DNA of 64,000 nucleotides from positions 124,001 through 188,000 of the forward strand of contig JBMHBT010000014.1 in assembly GCA_049890275.1 (NCBI GenBank), written 5' to 3'. The translations under genes were made by a program, and so were the position numbers. How positions within the stretch are numbered: the first letter of the stretch is position 1; each line of letters opens with the position of its first letter. Shown here in pieces: positions 8,508 to 18,042 of this stretch. The notes beneath the pieces were generated by a model. It was not told the DNA's origin and ran no database searches. It saw only the letters and a list, made by a program, of their open reading frames with translations. Source of the stretch: UBA7374 sp049890275. Its GTDB lineage: Bacteria > Verrucomicrobiota > Verrucomicrobiia > Opitutales > Coraliomargaritaceae.

Positions 8508-9590
8508 TTAAGTAATCGAATTCGCATAAAAGCCACCGCCCAGGAGTCTTTGGCCCTCGTAGAGAGCAAGGATTTGTCCCGGTGCTAGGGCGCGTTGCGG
8601 TTGGTCAAAGATGATTTCTGCGCTGTTGGATCCAGTGGGTCGGTAGTGTGCCGGTTGCGCGGGGTCTCGATAGCGGGGGCGGGCGAGAAGGCGACATTCT
8701 TTTGAAACGAGGTGGTTGATGAAACTGATATTTTCGATCTGAACGGAACGGGTGAACAGTCCGGGGGAATCCGGTTGATCAAACGCTACGATGAGTTGGT
8801 TGTTCGGACGGTCAAACCCAACAACTACATAAAACTCGTTGTCTGTATTGGATGGAACCCCGATCCCTCTACGTTGCCCCATGGTATAACGATGCAAGCC
8901 CCGGTGTTGTCCGAGGAGTTCACCGTTGGTATTAACGATGTCTCCGGGCTGATCATCGATGTAGTGCTCGAGGAAGCGGTTGATATTCATGTCGCCGAGA
9001 AAACAGATTCCCTGACTGTCTTTCTTCACCGCGTTCGGTAGCTCGCGTTGGCTGGCGAGTTCCCTTACTTCCGGTTTTTTCAGTTCTCCAAGAGGAAAGA
9101 GCGCTTTCTCGATTTGCTGCTGCTGGAGTAGGGCGAGGAAGTAGGACTGGTCCTTGTTTGCATCCATTCCCTCGAGGAGTTCGAAGCTTCCGTCGTTGTT
9201 GCTTCTTTTTCGCACGTAGTGTCCCGTTGCCATTGCATCAAAGCCGTTTGAAAGCGCGTATTCCTGGAATACACCGAACTTCATCTCTCGATTGCACATA
9301 ATATCGGGATTGGGAGTTATGCCGCTTTCGTAGCCTTCAACTAGGTAGCTGACTACCCGCTCCCGATATTCGTTAACCAGATTGACGATACGATGAGGCA
9401 GGCCAAGGTGTTCGGCAACTAAACGGGAATCTTCGATATCCTGCTGTGCTGGACAGTCAGCCAGTGGCATTTCTTCATTCATCCAAGTCCGAATATAGGC
9501 ACAAGATACGTCATACCCCTTCTCTTTAAGGAGGAGAGCTGCTACGGCGCTGTCAACGCCGCCGGAGAGTGCGACGAGTATCTTGGGCAT
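8508..9590 (-). CDS. mnmA: tRNA-specific 2-thiouridylase
   Basis: Inserts sulfur at U34 of Lys, Glu and Gln tRNAs. The PP-loop SGGVDSAVAA sits at about residues 8-17 from the chosen start. The two catalytic cysteines are in NPDIMCNREMKFG and GICFLGDMN, and GQRRGIGV marks the tRNA-binding region. The frame stays open upstream to 9641, but the family begins right at the MPKILVALSGG segment, so the ATG at 9590 (context AATT|ATG) is preferred, giving 360 residues. First gene of the mnmA-xthA-thiL-tsaE operon. Confidence 0.94.
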   Translation of the reverse strand: MPKILVALSGGVDSAVAALLLKEKGYDVSCAYIRTWMNEEMPLADCPAQQDIEDSRLVAEHLGLPHRIVNLVNEYRERVVSYLVEGYESGITPNPDIMCNREMKFGVFQEYALSNGFDAMATGHYVRKRSNNDGSFELLEGMDANKDQSYFLALLQQQQIEKALFPLGELKKPEVRELASQRELPNAVKKDSQGICFLGDMNINRFLEHYIDDQPGDIVNTNGELLGQHRGLHRYTMGQRRGIGVPSNTDNEFYVVVGFDRPNNQLIVAFDQPDSPGLFTRSVQIENISFINHLVSKECRLLARPRYRDPAQPAHYRPTGSNSAEIIFDQPQRALAPGQILALYEGQRLLGGGFYANSIT

Positions 9591-9719
9591 AATTGATTGC
9601 ATATTCGGTCTGAGCCACGGGTCAATACGCCTTGAAAGCACACTTTTTATTAAATTTTATCCAATCGGGTTCAATCAGTATTGCGCCTGACCTATGGATC
9701 ATTCGACAGTGTTAGTGGA

Positions 9720-12161
9720 ATGAATCAAGATTTTGTCGATGTAATCCATGTCTTTTGGGAGACGACTCACAGCGGTCTTCTGATTCTTTCTGCTGACTGG
9801 AATCACAAGCGCAAAGAGGTCCCCGTGCGTTTTGGCCCGGATGAAAGTGTGCTACAAACAATTGACCCCTTGTCGCCGGAAGATGCCGGACGTTATTGCC
9901 GCTATTTTCGGCGAAGAGGACGTTGGGTATTCCGAATCCAGCCGGATCGTTATCCCGAACTGAAGATCGGTCAGCCTCGGGTATTTCTTGCGGGAGACTT
10001 CAATGGCTGGGACAAGGCTATTGGAAAAAAACACTGGGAACTCAAACCAGTCATGGAGGCGGAAACCCGATTCTATGAGGTGAGTATCCCTTCCGGTAAG
10101 CTATCATCGAAGAAAATCAGTGAGTTTAAATTCGTTACAGATTCCTGCGTATGGCTGGATGTGCCGGATAGCGCACCGAATGGTATTATCAATGATCTGC
10201 AGGTAGCTAATTTTCAGTTTAACCCGGAACAGAGCGGGCAGCATATTTTTCGTTTTCAATTACGGGAGGACTACAAACCGAATGGTGAAGAATTTGTTTC
10301 TTGGACAAGTTCTGAGGGTGCGTCCATTCGACCGCTGCCGCACACGCAGTCCCTTCTCACCGCTTCGAGCCAATTAGCGATGGGTGCTCAAGTAGACCCG
10401 GGCAAAAGTACGACTTTTAGTCTTTTTTCACCCCGTGCAGATTCAGTTCAACTTGTCTACGGTTTTGAAGAGAATGGCTCCAGTTCCACTGTTGCTGATT
10501 TGGAGAGAGTCAATGGCACTACTTGGTCTACAACGATTCAGGAAGATTTGGACGGATGTTTCTACTCCTATCGTATCGCCGGTCGTAGCGTTGAAGGGAC
10601 TTCTCATTTTGACGGACTGTTTCCTGTTGTCGACCCATACGCTAAAGCCTGCCTTGGCCGTCGGGGGCCGGGTATCGTTGTCTCTCCCCACCGCCTGCAG
10701 AAGGAAGTCCATTCGTTCCAAGCTCCGGCTTGGCATGATTTAGTTATTTTAGAGGGGCATGTGCGGGATTTTATTGCACACGCTCCAATTGAATTAACTG
10801 ATTCGGAGCGGAAGGGCTTTAATGGTCTACGCAAGTGGCTCCGTTCAGAAGGTTCTTACATTCGTGAGCTAGGAGTGAACGCAGTTGAGCTACAGCCGAT
10901 TCAAGAATTTGATAATGTACATGCCGATGAGTATCATTGGGGTTACATGACTGTTAACTACTTCTCGCCGGAGAGCAGTTATGCAAGTGACCCGGCTCGC
11001 GCTTCACAAATCGAAGAGTTTCGCGGACTGGTGCAGGATTTTCACGCTCAGGATATCGCTGTCATTCTCGATGTTGTATACAATCATGTGGGAGAGCCAA
11101 ACCATCTTCTCTTTGTAGATAAGTATTATTACTTTCATCTCGACGAGGCTAATGATCTATCGAATTGGAGCGGCTGCGGGAATGATTTGCGCTGCGATAC
11201 GCCGATGGGTCGGCGTTTAATTATTGATAGCCTCAAGCATCTCATAGAGGTATACGATGTAGATGGATTTCGATTTGACCTAGCCGAGTTGATCGGCATC
11301 GACGTGCTGCGTGAAATTGAGCAGGAGCTCAAAGCTTTGAAGCCATCCATTATTCTCATCGCTGAGCCTTGGAGTTTTCGGGGGCACATACAGGATGAGT
11401 TGCGAGAAACCGGCTACGCATCCTGGAATGATGGTTTTCGCGACGGCATCGCCAGCTATGTTCTCGGAGAAGGTAATCAGGAGATGATTCGCTACTTTCT
11501 CTCCGGTTCACAGGGAACCAGTCGTTTTGCAGCGCAGACAATTAATTATACGGAGTCACACGATGATCATTGTTGGTTGGATCGTATTACTGAATGTGCG
11601 GACCACAACGGTGCGTCGCCAACTTGGTTGGACGCGCGAAGAACCCATCTGATGGCCTCCATCTTATTTGCTTCATTGGGTGTGCCCATGCTGTCTGCAG
11701 GGCAGGATTTTATGCGTTCCAAGCAGGGTGTCTCAAATACGTACCAACGGGGCGACTTAAATGCTTTGGATTACAACCAAAGACTTTTGCATAGCGGAAC
11801 GCATGCTTACTTTCGTTCATGGATTCAGTTTCGTTTGTCGACACTGGGTTCTGCCCTTCGATACGATGGAGCCCCTGCTAGCAGCTATATGGAAAGCTTT
11901 GTAGCCGACGGTTTTAGCTCGGTTGTCATTGTTTATAATGCAGACAAGAGTGTAGCGGCACCGCAACTGATCTTTGGAGTCAACCCCCATACGGAATATG
12001 CCAATATAGAATGCCCTCTTATTGCAGAAGGGGGATGGCAGCAGATTGCCGATGCAGAGCGCTTCGATTCAGCCGGCTTGCAACACAACTTGATTCCGGT
12101 CAGCGGGACAAAGATTAGTTTGCCTCCGCTCAATTGCGGGCTTTGGATAAAGCAGGTGTAA
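9720..12161 (+). CDS. GH13 alpha-amylase-family debranching or pullulanase-type enzyme
   Basis: About 813 residues without a signal peptide, so probably cytoplasmic glycogen or maltodextrin metabolism. An N-terminal glycogen-binding-like beta domain (VFLAGDFNGWD) is followed by a CBM48-like region (FSLFSPRADSVQLVYG) and the catalytic barrel. Conserved GH13 regions are VVYNHVG, DGFRFDLAE with the nucleophile D520, LIAEPW with acid E549 and TESHDDH with D615. The YHWGYMTVNYF segment is typical of pullulanase/isoamylase-type members. The frame opens at a TTG at 9681; the ATG at 9720 is favoured. The 3' end overlaps the phosphatase gene by 32 bases, tail to tail. Confidence 0.85.
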   Translation: MNQDFVDVIHVFWETTHSGLLILSADWNHKRKEVPVRFGPDESVLQTIDPLSPEDAGRYCRYFRRRGRWVFRIQPDRYPELKIGQPRVFLAGDFNGWDKAIGKKHWELKPVMEAETRFYEVSIPSGKLSSKKISEFKFVTDSCVWLDVPDSAPNGIINDLQVANFQFNPEQSGQHIFRFQLREDYKPNGEEFVSWTSSEGASIRPLPHTQSLLTASSQLAMGAQVDPGKSTTFSLFSPRADSVQLVYGFEENGSSSTVADLERVNGTTWSTTIQEDLDGCFYSYRIAGRSVEGTSHFDGLFPVVDPYAKACLGRRGPGIVVSPHRLQKEVHSFQAPAWHDLVILEGHVRDFIAHAPIELTDSERKGFNGLRKWLRSEGSYIRELGVNAVELQPIQEFDNVHADEYHWGYMTVNYFSPESSYASDPARASQIEEFRGLVQDFHAQDIAVILDVVYNHVGEPNHLLFVDKYYYFHLDEANDLSNWSGCGNDLRCDTPMGRRLIIDSLKHLIEVYDVDGFRFDLAELIGIDVLREIEQELKALKPSIILIAEPWSFRGHIQDELRETGYASWNDGFRDGIASYVLGEGNQEMIRYFLSGSQGTSRFAAQTINYTESHDDHCWLDRITECADHNGASPTWLDARRTHLMASILFASLGVPMLSAGQDFMRSKQGVSNTYQRGDLNALDYNQRLLHSGTHAYFRSWIQFRLSTLGSALRYDGAPASSYMESFVADGFSSVVIVYNADKSVAAPQLIFGVNPHTEYANIECPLIAEGGWQQIADAERFDSAGLQHNLIPVSGTKISLPPLNCGLWIKQV

Positions 12162-13143
12162 TTGGTAGCGAAAAGTCGTGTCTTAGGACGGCATTATTTA
12201 TGGAGTTGCGAATTTCTGCCCGAATGGAAACCGTACGATGGTTCCACTCAAATTGAAGCATTCCAAATCCGATCTGATTATAGAATTTTCCGATGCGATA
12301 GCAGTTGGCTTCCTCTTTTAGATTTTCCCACGAGTGAGTGAGGCCGCTGGAAGTCATTTCTAATAAAGTCCGACCGCTAACGGGGAGGGCGATTTGACTC
12401 ATTTCATGAAAATGACGATCTCCGCTGAGTAAAATGGTGTGCGGTAGGGATGCATCATCCAGCAGTTCCAGTAGCCAGTCACGTGCATTTGGGAAATTGG
12501 CCCATTTTTCGTATGGGTGGTCTTTTGGTATGACTTGAATACTGCTGACGATGAGTATGACCTCTGCGGTGCTTTCGCGAATGGTTGTTAGCAGCCAGTC
12601 ATTTTGTTTCGGGCCGAGTAATGCCGTATTTGAGGGCTTTTCTCGCTGTGCAAAATAGCGCCCGTCCAGTAAGATTACCTGTACTTGCCGTCCATCAGGG
12701 CCAAAGGAATGAGTGGCATAGAGGCCTTCACGTTCGCGTATGGGATGGTTTTTTGGATATTCGAGAAAATCCAAAGCGAGTTCTCGGGTCTCTACCTTTG
12801 CCGGGTATTCTGCTCCTGCATGATTCCATCCATAGTCATGATCGTCCCATGTACCAATAATGGGTACGCTTTCACGGAATGATTGATACTGCCGGTGCTG
12901 GGTCTGCTGCTCGTACCTTTTTTTAACGATCAGCGGGTCCATTGAGTCACCATAGATATTGTCACCGATCCAAATCCAAAGATCCGGCTGATTCGAATGA
13001 ATCACATCCCAGAGCGGTTGGGGCAGGTATTCCTTGTTGCAGGAACCGAAAGCGATCTTTTGCAGCGGAGCAGAGAAGTGATTCGGGTAGTAGGCACAAA
13101 GTGTCTGGACGCTTACCAATGTCAGGAAAATCAATCGGATCAT
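12130..13143 (-). CDS. PhoD-like exported metallophosphatase
   Basis: PhoD-type alkaline phosphatase/phosphodiesterase fold. The N-terminus MIRLIFLTLVSVQTLCA is a signal peptide. Metal ligands are visible in FGSCN, WIGDNIYGDS, GTWDDHDYGWN and LSGDRHFHEM, the PhoD signature order. At about 337 residues it is a compact member. It probably hydrolyses phosphate mono- or diesters outside the cytoplasm. A TTG seven codons upstream (13164) is possible but the ATG at 13143 gives the cleaner signal peptide. It converges on and overlaps the GH13 gene. Confidence 0.85.
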   Translation of the reverse strand: MIRLIFLTLVSVQTLCAYYPNHFSAPLQKIAFGSCNKEYLPQPLWDVIHSNQPDLWIWIGDNIYGDSMDPLIVKKRYEQQTQHRQYQSFRESVPIIGTWDDHDYGWNHAGAEYPAKVETRELALDFLEYPKNHPIREREGLYATHSFGPDGRQVQVILLDGRYFAQREKPSNTALLGPKQNDWLLTTIRESTAEVILIVSSIQVIPKDHPYEKWANFPNARDWLLELLDDASLPHTILLSGDRHFHEMSQIALPVSGRTLLEMTSSGLTHSWENLKEEANCYRIGKFYNQIGFGMLQFEWNHRTVSIRAEIRNSINNAVLRHDFSLPITPALSKARN

Positions 13144-13249
13144 GAGTGTGAACTTTCTATGCAATTGCCTCGAATGTAGACTTGGATGGATACAATACGT
13201 GATGCAGCATTGACAACGAAGAAGGTCTAAATGTCTATCAAATCATACT

Positions 13250-14311
13250 ATGAGTGATGCTAAACCAGTTATTCTAACTTGTGCCCAGCCAACCGGTACT
13301 CTCACCATGGGGAATTACCTAGGTGCGGTCAAAAATTGGGCAACCATGCTTGATGACTATGATTGCTATTTTGGCGTTGTTGATTTGCACGCGATCACGG
13401 TGCAATACACCCCAGCCGAGCTTCGCCGCAACACGCTCTCTTGTGTAGCGCAATATATTGCCTGCGGTCTCGATCCGGATCGGGCCAGTATTTTTATCCA
13501 GTCGCATGTCACCGGGCATACCGAACTTGCCTGGTTGCTTAGCTGTGCCACTCCCATCGGTGAATTACAGCGGATGACTCAGTTTAAGGAAAAGGCCGCT
13601 AAGCTCGGCTTTAAGACTTCGGAGGAAAGTGAGCTCAAGTTTACCCATGATGGGGCCCGCGCCGGAGCATCGATCAACGCTGGGCTGCTGATGTACCCCG
13701 TACTCATGGCTGCCGATATTCTCCTTTACAACGCAGACGCAGTTCCAGTCGGTAACGACCAGCGTCAGCATCTGGAACTTTGTAGAGATATTGCCCAGCG
13801 CTTTAATAACAGTCATTCACCTACATTTACCATCCCGGAGCCCTATATCCCAAAAGCGGGTGCTCGGATTATGTCCCTGCAGGATCCTCTACGTAAAATG
13901 TCGAAGAGTGATGAGAACAGCAACGCCACGCTATTCATCCTTGATCATCCGGATGTACTGAAGAAAAAGATCATGAGTGCTGTGACAGATTCCGGAAGTG
14001 AGATTCGGTCAGGAGAGGACAAGCCCGGCGTCTCGAATCTACTGCAAATTCATTCTGCTCTGAGCGGTACTTCGGTTGCTGATCTGGAGGCCAGCTTTGC
14101 GGGCAAGGGCTATGGCGATTTGAAGAAAGAAGTTTCCGAAGTGGTTATCTCGGCAATGGAGCCGGTGCGGAAGCGTTACGATGAATTAATCGGCAACAAG
14201 GATTATTTGGAGTCCGTCCTCAAGGCAGGAGCTGAGACCGCGCAAAAGCGTGCCTACAAGATGCTGGCAAAGGTCTACCGCAAGGCAGGTCTTGTCGAGC
14301 GTCCGAGATAA
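13250..14311 (+). CDS. trpS: Tryptophanyl-tRNA synthetase
   Basis: Class I aminoacyl-tRNA synthetase charging tRNA-Trp. The 353-residue protein begins CAQPTGTLTMGNYLGA (HIGH-equivalent) and contains the KMSKS loop as RKMSKSDENS near residue 218. GNDQRQHLEL and the MSLQDP block complete the family pattern. Start context is TACT|ATG without a clear Shine-Dalgarno. Confidence 0.96.
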   Translation: MSDAKPVILTCAQPTGTLTMGNYLGAVKNWATMLDDYDCYFGVVDLHAITVQYTPAELRRNTLSCVAQYIACGLDPDRASIFIQSHVTGHTELAWLLSCATPIGELQRMTQFKEKAAKLGFKTSEESELKFTHDGARAGASINAGLLMYPVLMAADILLYNADAVPVGNDQRQHLELCRDIAQRFNNSHSPTFTIPEPYIPKAGARIMSLQDPLRKMSKSDENSNATLFILDHPDVLKKKIMSAVTDSGSEIRSGEDKPGVSNLLQIHSALSGTSVADLEASFAGKGYGDLKKEVSEVVISAMEPVRKRYDELIGNKDYLESVLKAGAETAQKRAYKMLAKVYRKAGLVERPR

Positions 14312-14393
14312 CTGCAGGCCGAGATGCAAAACAGTATTGATCGCATTTAGGGTATTGCTAGAAGTGAATCTTCTGTTTTCACAGATTAATTAA

Positions 14394-15674
14394 ATGGTCC
14401 CAGAAGACGATACAACACTTCGCATTTCCAAATGGCCTTTTTATCTGGGCGATGCCTTGCTCGTGCTCACGGCACTTTCCATTGGCTTGCTCGGTGGGTG
14501 GGATCTATCGAGTGGAGAAATTTTTGCCTGTGTGCTTTCCGTCGCTTTAGGAGGCGGCCTTTTTGTGCTACCTTATTTGTATGAATACACCATGCGTATT
14601 CGAGAAGAAGTAGAGGACAGGGAGGCTTCGTTTCGAGTTATTGAGAGGCAAATCAAACATGTCGAATCCCGCCTATTTGAAATGCAGAGACAATTGTCTC
14701 TGCGCAGTGGAGAAGCGGATCTTAAAGAATATTTGGAGCCACTAGAGAAGCGGCTGCAGAATCTTCAAGCAAAAGTGAAAGAGACTCGGGCCGATGCGGA
14801 TGAGTTGTCCTCACTGACAACTCGATTAGATTCTATGGACCAGCGCATAGAGGCATTGGAAGCACTGCCAGAGGTTGTTACTCCGAAGGTAGAAGCCTTG
14901 CAACCAGCTTCGCAAAAGAAACGACCAAAGAAAAACAATTTACTCAAACGCGCGATGAACGAGAAGCAGGAGTCGGATTTGCAGGCGGTTTCTCGGATTA
15001 TTGAGGCAGTACCAGAGGAGGTAAAAAGTAGTTCATCTGAAAGCAAGGAGGTGTCGCTTCCCGACGAGGTTGTTGCGAAAACAGAAGCTAAAGTGACTGA
15101 TGTTACGGCAGATGAAGCGAGGAAGCCTGCGATCGTCGATTCAGATTTTTCCAGAAGCAAGGAATCTAGGTTGTCTGTAATGGATGAAAAGCCAGTAGTA
15201 GAAACTCCTTTGCAAGTGGAACCGATCCGAAAACGGGACGAGTCAGAATCGGCTTCTTCTACAGATCCAGTTGAAAATCCTATTGCAGAAAATTTATCGA
15301 ATTCAGAAGTAATTGATAGTGAGCCCGAACTGGCAGATCAACCAGTAGGTTCTACCGATCTATTTGGTGAATCAGTTCCTTTATCAGCCCCGAAGAAGCG
15401 AAAGCGCAAGGGTAAAAATGATAGTGTGCTCACGGTTCACGCACTGATCGGAATTGGCAACAAGCCATACCTTCGCGGTAGCGGGGGTGGATTAAACTGG
15501 GAGCGGGGTATTCAGATGAACTTCCAAAGCATCGGCAAGTGGGAGTGGACTGCGCCCGATGGATTCGATCAAGCTATTGAGCTGCAAGTTTACTGCAATG
15601 ATAGTGAACCCGATCAGAACGGGAAACACTTATTGGAACCCGGCGAAAAGCTCGAAATTAGCCCGGAGTTTTAA
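14394..15674 (+). CDS. Uncharacterised membrane-anchored coiled-coil protein
   Basis: I do not recognise a named family. The 426-residue protein has two hydrophobic segments (about residues 14-34 and 42-62), a coiled coil (about 65-150) rich in Glu, Arg and Leu, a long low-complexity Ser/Glu/Lys/Pro linker (160-335), and a compact C-terminal domain (about 345-426) with HALIGIGNKPYLRGSGGG and WEWTAPDGFD. That last part has the aromatic, beta-rich look of an immunoglobulin-like or carbohydrate-binding domain. The layout suggests a membrane anchor presenting a small folded domain on a flexible stalk. It lies 82 bases after trpS and could share its transcript. Confidence 0.7.
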   Translation: MVPEDDTTLRISKWPFYLGDALLVLTALSIGLLGGWDLSSGEIFACVLSVALGGGLFVLPYLYEYTMRIREEVEDREASFRVIERQIKHVESRLFEMQRQLSLRSGEADLKEYLEPLEKRLQNLQAKVKETRADADELSSLTTRLDSMDQRIEALEALPEVVTPKVEALQPASQKKRPKKNNLLKRAMNEKQESDLQAVSRIIEAVPEEVKSSSSESKEVSLPDEVVAKTEAKVTDVTADEARKPAIVDSDFSRSKESRLSVMDEKPVVETPLQVEPIRKRDESESASSTDPVENPIAENLSNSEVIDSEPELADQPVGSTDLFGESVPLSAPKKRKRKGKNDSVLTVHALIGIGNKPYLRGSGGGLNWERGIQMNFQSIGKWEWTAPDGFDQAIELQVYCNDSEPDQNGKHLLEPGEKLEISPEF

Positions 15675-15693
15675 ATCCGATATGCACTCGGAT

Positions 15694-15778
<85 letters not shown>

Positions 15779-15823
15779 CTGTAACTGCAAATATATAGGA
15801 GATAGAAAATATTGAATGCAAGC

Positions 15824-17926
15824 TCAGGATTCACTGACTGCATTGCGCTCCGTCATCGGAAGTCGTACTGCATTGCGAACTGGTTGCTTGGTGACAATAT
15901 TACCACCGGTCGAACGTCCGCGTAGAGGGAAGTCCTTGAAGTCGACGATTTCTTCGCTCTTTCGTTGGCGCGGGGCAGGCTTTAAGTTGACTCGAACGAT
16001 ATCCGGAGATCCTTCCTCTACGGAGTAGCAACTGATGTAAAGGATGCGCGAGCCGGGCTTACCTTTGGTTAGGTCATAGGCTTTATCACGGGTAACCCCA
16101 CCGACGGTAAAGTGCTTGGCCAGAACGGGCCCGCTGCGCCCGTCTCTGTAGACGATACAGTAGGCAAGGGCATTTGGCTCGGCACGATTAAAGACATCAA
16201 TATGCAGAATATTTTTACCGAAGAATGCTTTTCCGCTGACTTTGCTGACTATTAGTTGCCCTTCCTGATTAATCGCGATGACGTCGCTCAGGCTAGAGCA
16301 CTTGCAGACAGCCTCGTCTTTTTTCATGGTAGTGCCAGCGAAACCTTCTTTGCGGTCGACGTAGAGCGTTTCATTGGCAATGACCACCTCCTGTGCGACT
16401 ACTTTTTCAAAGGAGGCGAGTTCGGTTTTTCGTTCGCGTCCTTTGCCATACTTTTTCTTTAGCTCGGAGAACCACTTGATGGTGTATTTGGTCAGGTACT
16501 TGAGGTTTTTGTTCGTGCTTTCAATCTCTGACTCAAGTCCGGCAATGAGTTCATCTGCGCGCAGACTGTCATATTTTGAAATACGTTTGATGCGGATCTC
16601 CAAAAGTCGGAGAATGTCGTCACGAGTGATAGCTCGCCTGAGGCGCTTGCGGAAAGGTTTGAGCCCTTCTTCCACTGTACTAATGACGTTCTCCCAAGTC
16701 TCTTCCTCCTCGATACGACGATAGATACGCTCTTCAATAAAGATTTTTTCCAGTGAGCTGAAGTGCCACTTGTCTTCGAGTTCAGCGAGCTGGATCTCGA
16801 GTTCAAGCTTGAGAAGCTCGCGGGTTTTTTCGGTTGCCAGATACAGAAGGTCAGCAGCGGAAAAGAAGTGCGGTTTCTCGTTCTCAATGACACAGATGTT
16901 TGTAGCGACGGAGACTTCACAATCAGTAAACGCATAAAGCGCCTGTTCGACGGTTTGCGGGTCGGATCCGGAGGGTAAGTGAATCAGTATTTCTACTAGG
17001 TCGGCGGTATTATCTTCGACGCGCGCAATTTTAATTTTTCCCTTATCATTGGCCGAGAGGATCGAATCGATCAGGCTGGTCGTCGTTTTGCCATAGGGAA
17101 GCTCAGTGATCGCGAGCAGGTTCTTTTTGCGTGTCTCTATACGAGCACGGACTTTGACCCGTCCGCCACGTTTACCGTTGTTGTATTCGGATGCGTCGGC
17201 GATTCCACCAGTAGGAAAATCAGGAACAAGTTCAGGTGTCTTTTTTCGCAGTAGTTCAATACAACCGTCGATCAGTTCAATGAAGTTGTGGGGTAAGATC
17301 TTACAGGAGAGGCCGACCGCGATACCCTCGGCACCTTGAGCAAGGAGTAGGGGAAATTTAACCGGGAGCGTTTCGGGCTCTTTATTGCGACCATCGTAGG
17401 AAGCCAGCCAATTGGTTGTCTTCGGATTAAAAACGACTTCTAGGGCAAATTTCGAGAGGCGAGCTTCAATATATCGTGCGGCGGCAGCGGAATCACCCGT
17501 ATTGGTATTTCCCCAGTTGCCCTGCATGTCGAGGAGCAGGTCTTTTTGCCCCAGTTGTACCATCGCGTCGCCGATTGAAGCATCCCCGTGCGGGTGGTAC
17601 TTCATGGTGTTGCCAATAACGTTGGCTACTTTGTTGTAGCGACCGTCTTCCAGTTCACGCAGAGAGTGTAGGATGCGTCGTTGAACCGGCTTCAGCCCGT
17701 CATTGGCATGCGGCACCGCACGCTCGAGGATAACGTAGCTGGCATAATCCAGAAACCAGGTACTGAACATGCTGTCGATGTGACCTGCATCGGTTTGAAG
17801 ATGGAAGACATCATCATTTTCGTCGGACGCGGCTGCAGCCGTCTCGGAAACGGAGTCCTCAGTGACCTCGAGGGGTAGTTCCAATTCTGTATCTTCGGCT
17901 GGAGTATTTTTCTTCTTTTTGCTCAT
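15824..17926 (-). CDS. parC: Type II topoisomerase subunit A (ParC/GyrA-like)
   Basis: Breakage-reunion subunit of a type IIA topoisomerase. After a low-complexity acidic N-terminus come SYVILERAVPHANDGLKPVQRR and HPHGDASIGDAMVQLGQ, with the catalytic tyrosine in AAARYIEARLS. A long coiled-coil region and a beta-propeller-like C-terminal part follow. The 700-residue length and the LPHNFIELIDGC block resemble the ParC proteins of Bacteroidota more than canonical GyrA (about 820+). Start moved to the ATG at 17926 (MSKKKKN). The B subunit normally adjacent in such genomes is not in this window. Confidence 0.85.
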   Translation of the reverse strand: MSKKKKNTPAEDTELELPLEVTEDSVSETAAAASDENDDVFHLQTDAGHIDSMFSTWFLDYASYVILERAVPHANDGLKPVQRRILHSLRELEDGRYNKVANVIGNTMKYHPHGDASIGDAMVQLGQKDLLLDMQGNWGNTNTGDSAAAARYIEARLSKFALEVVFNPKTTNWLASYDGRNKEPETLPVKFPLLLAQGAEGIAVGLSCKILPHNFIELIDGCIELLRKKTPELVPDFPTGGIADASEYNNGKRGGRVKVRARIETRKKNLLAITELPYGKTTTSLIDSILSANDKGKIKIARVEDNTADLVEILIHLPSGSDPQTVEQALYAFTDCEVSVATNICVIENEKPHFFSAADLLYLATEKTRELLKLELEIQLAELEDKWHFSSLEKIFIEERIYRRIEEEETWENVISTVEEGLKPFRKRLRRAITRDDILRLLEIRIKRISKYDSLRADELIAGLESEIESTNKNLKYLTKYTIKWFSELKKKYGKGRERKTELASFEKVVAQEVVIANETLYVDRKEGFAGTTMKKDEAVCKCSSLSDVIAINQEGQLIVSKVSGKAFFGKNILHIDVFNRAEPNALAYCIVYRDGRSGPVLAKHFTVGGVTRDKAYDLTKGKPGSRILYISCYSVEEGSPDIVRVNLKPAPRQRKSEEIVDFKDFPLRGRSTGGNIVTKQPVRNAVRLPMTERNAVSES

Positions 17927-18042
17927 TCGATCGTCGCTAGCCAATGAACAATGCAAATCGCTTGCTGGATCAAGGACTATTCCGCTTTAAATACAGTGAT
18001 TTTTTGCTGACTCCCGGAGAACTTGCAGAGTATAAGCCTCAC

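Noticed and set aside
17944..18042. Upstream extension of pckG (33 codons)
   Set aside because: No resemblance to the family N-terminus and it would leave no space for promoters; start moved to 18043.
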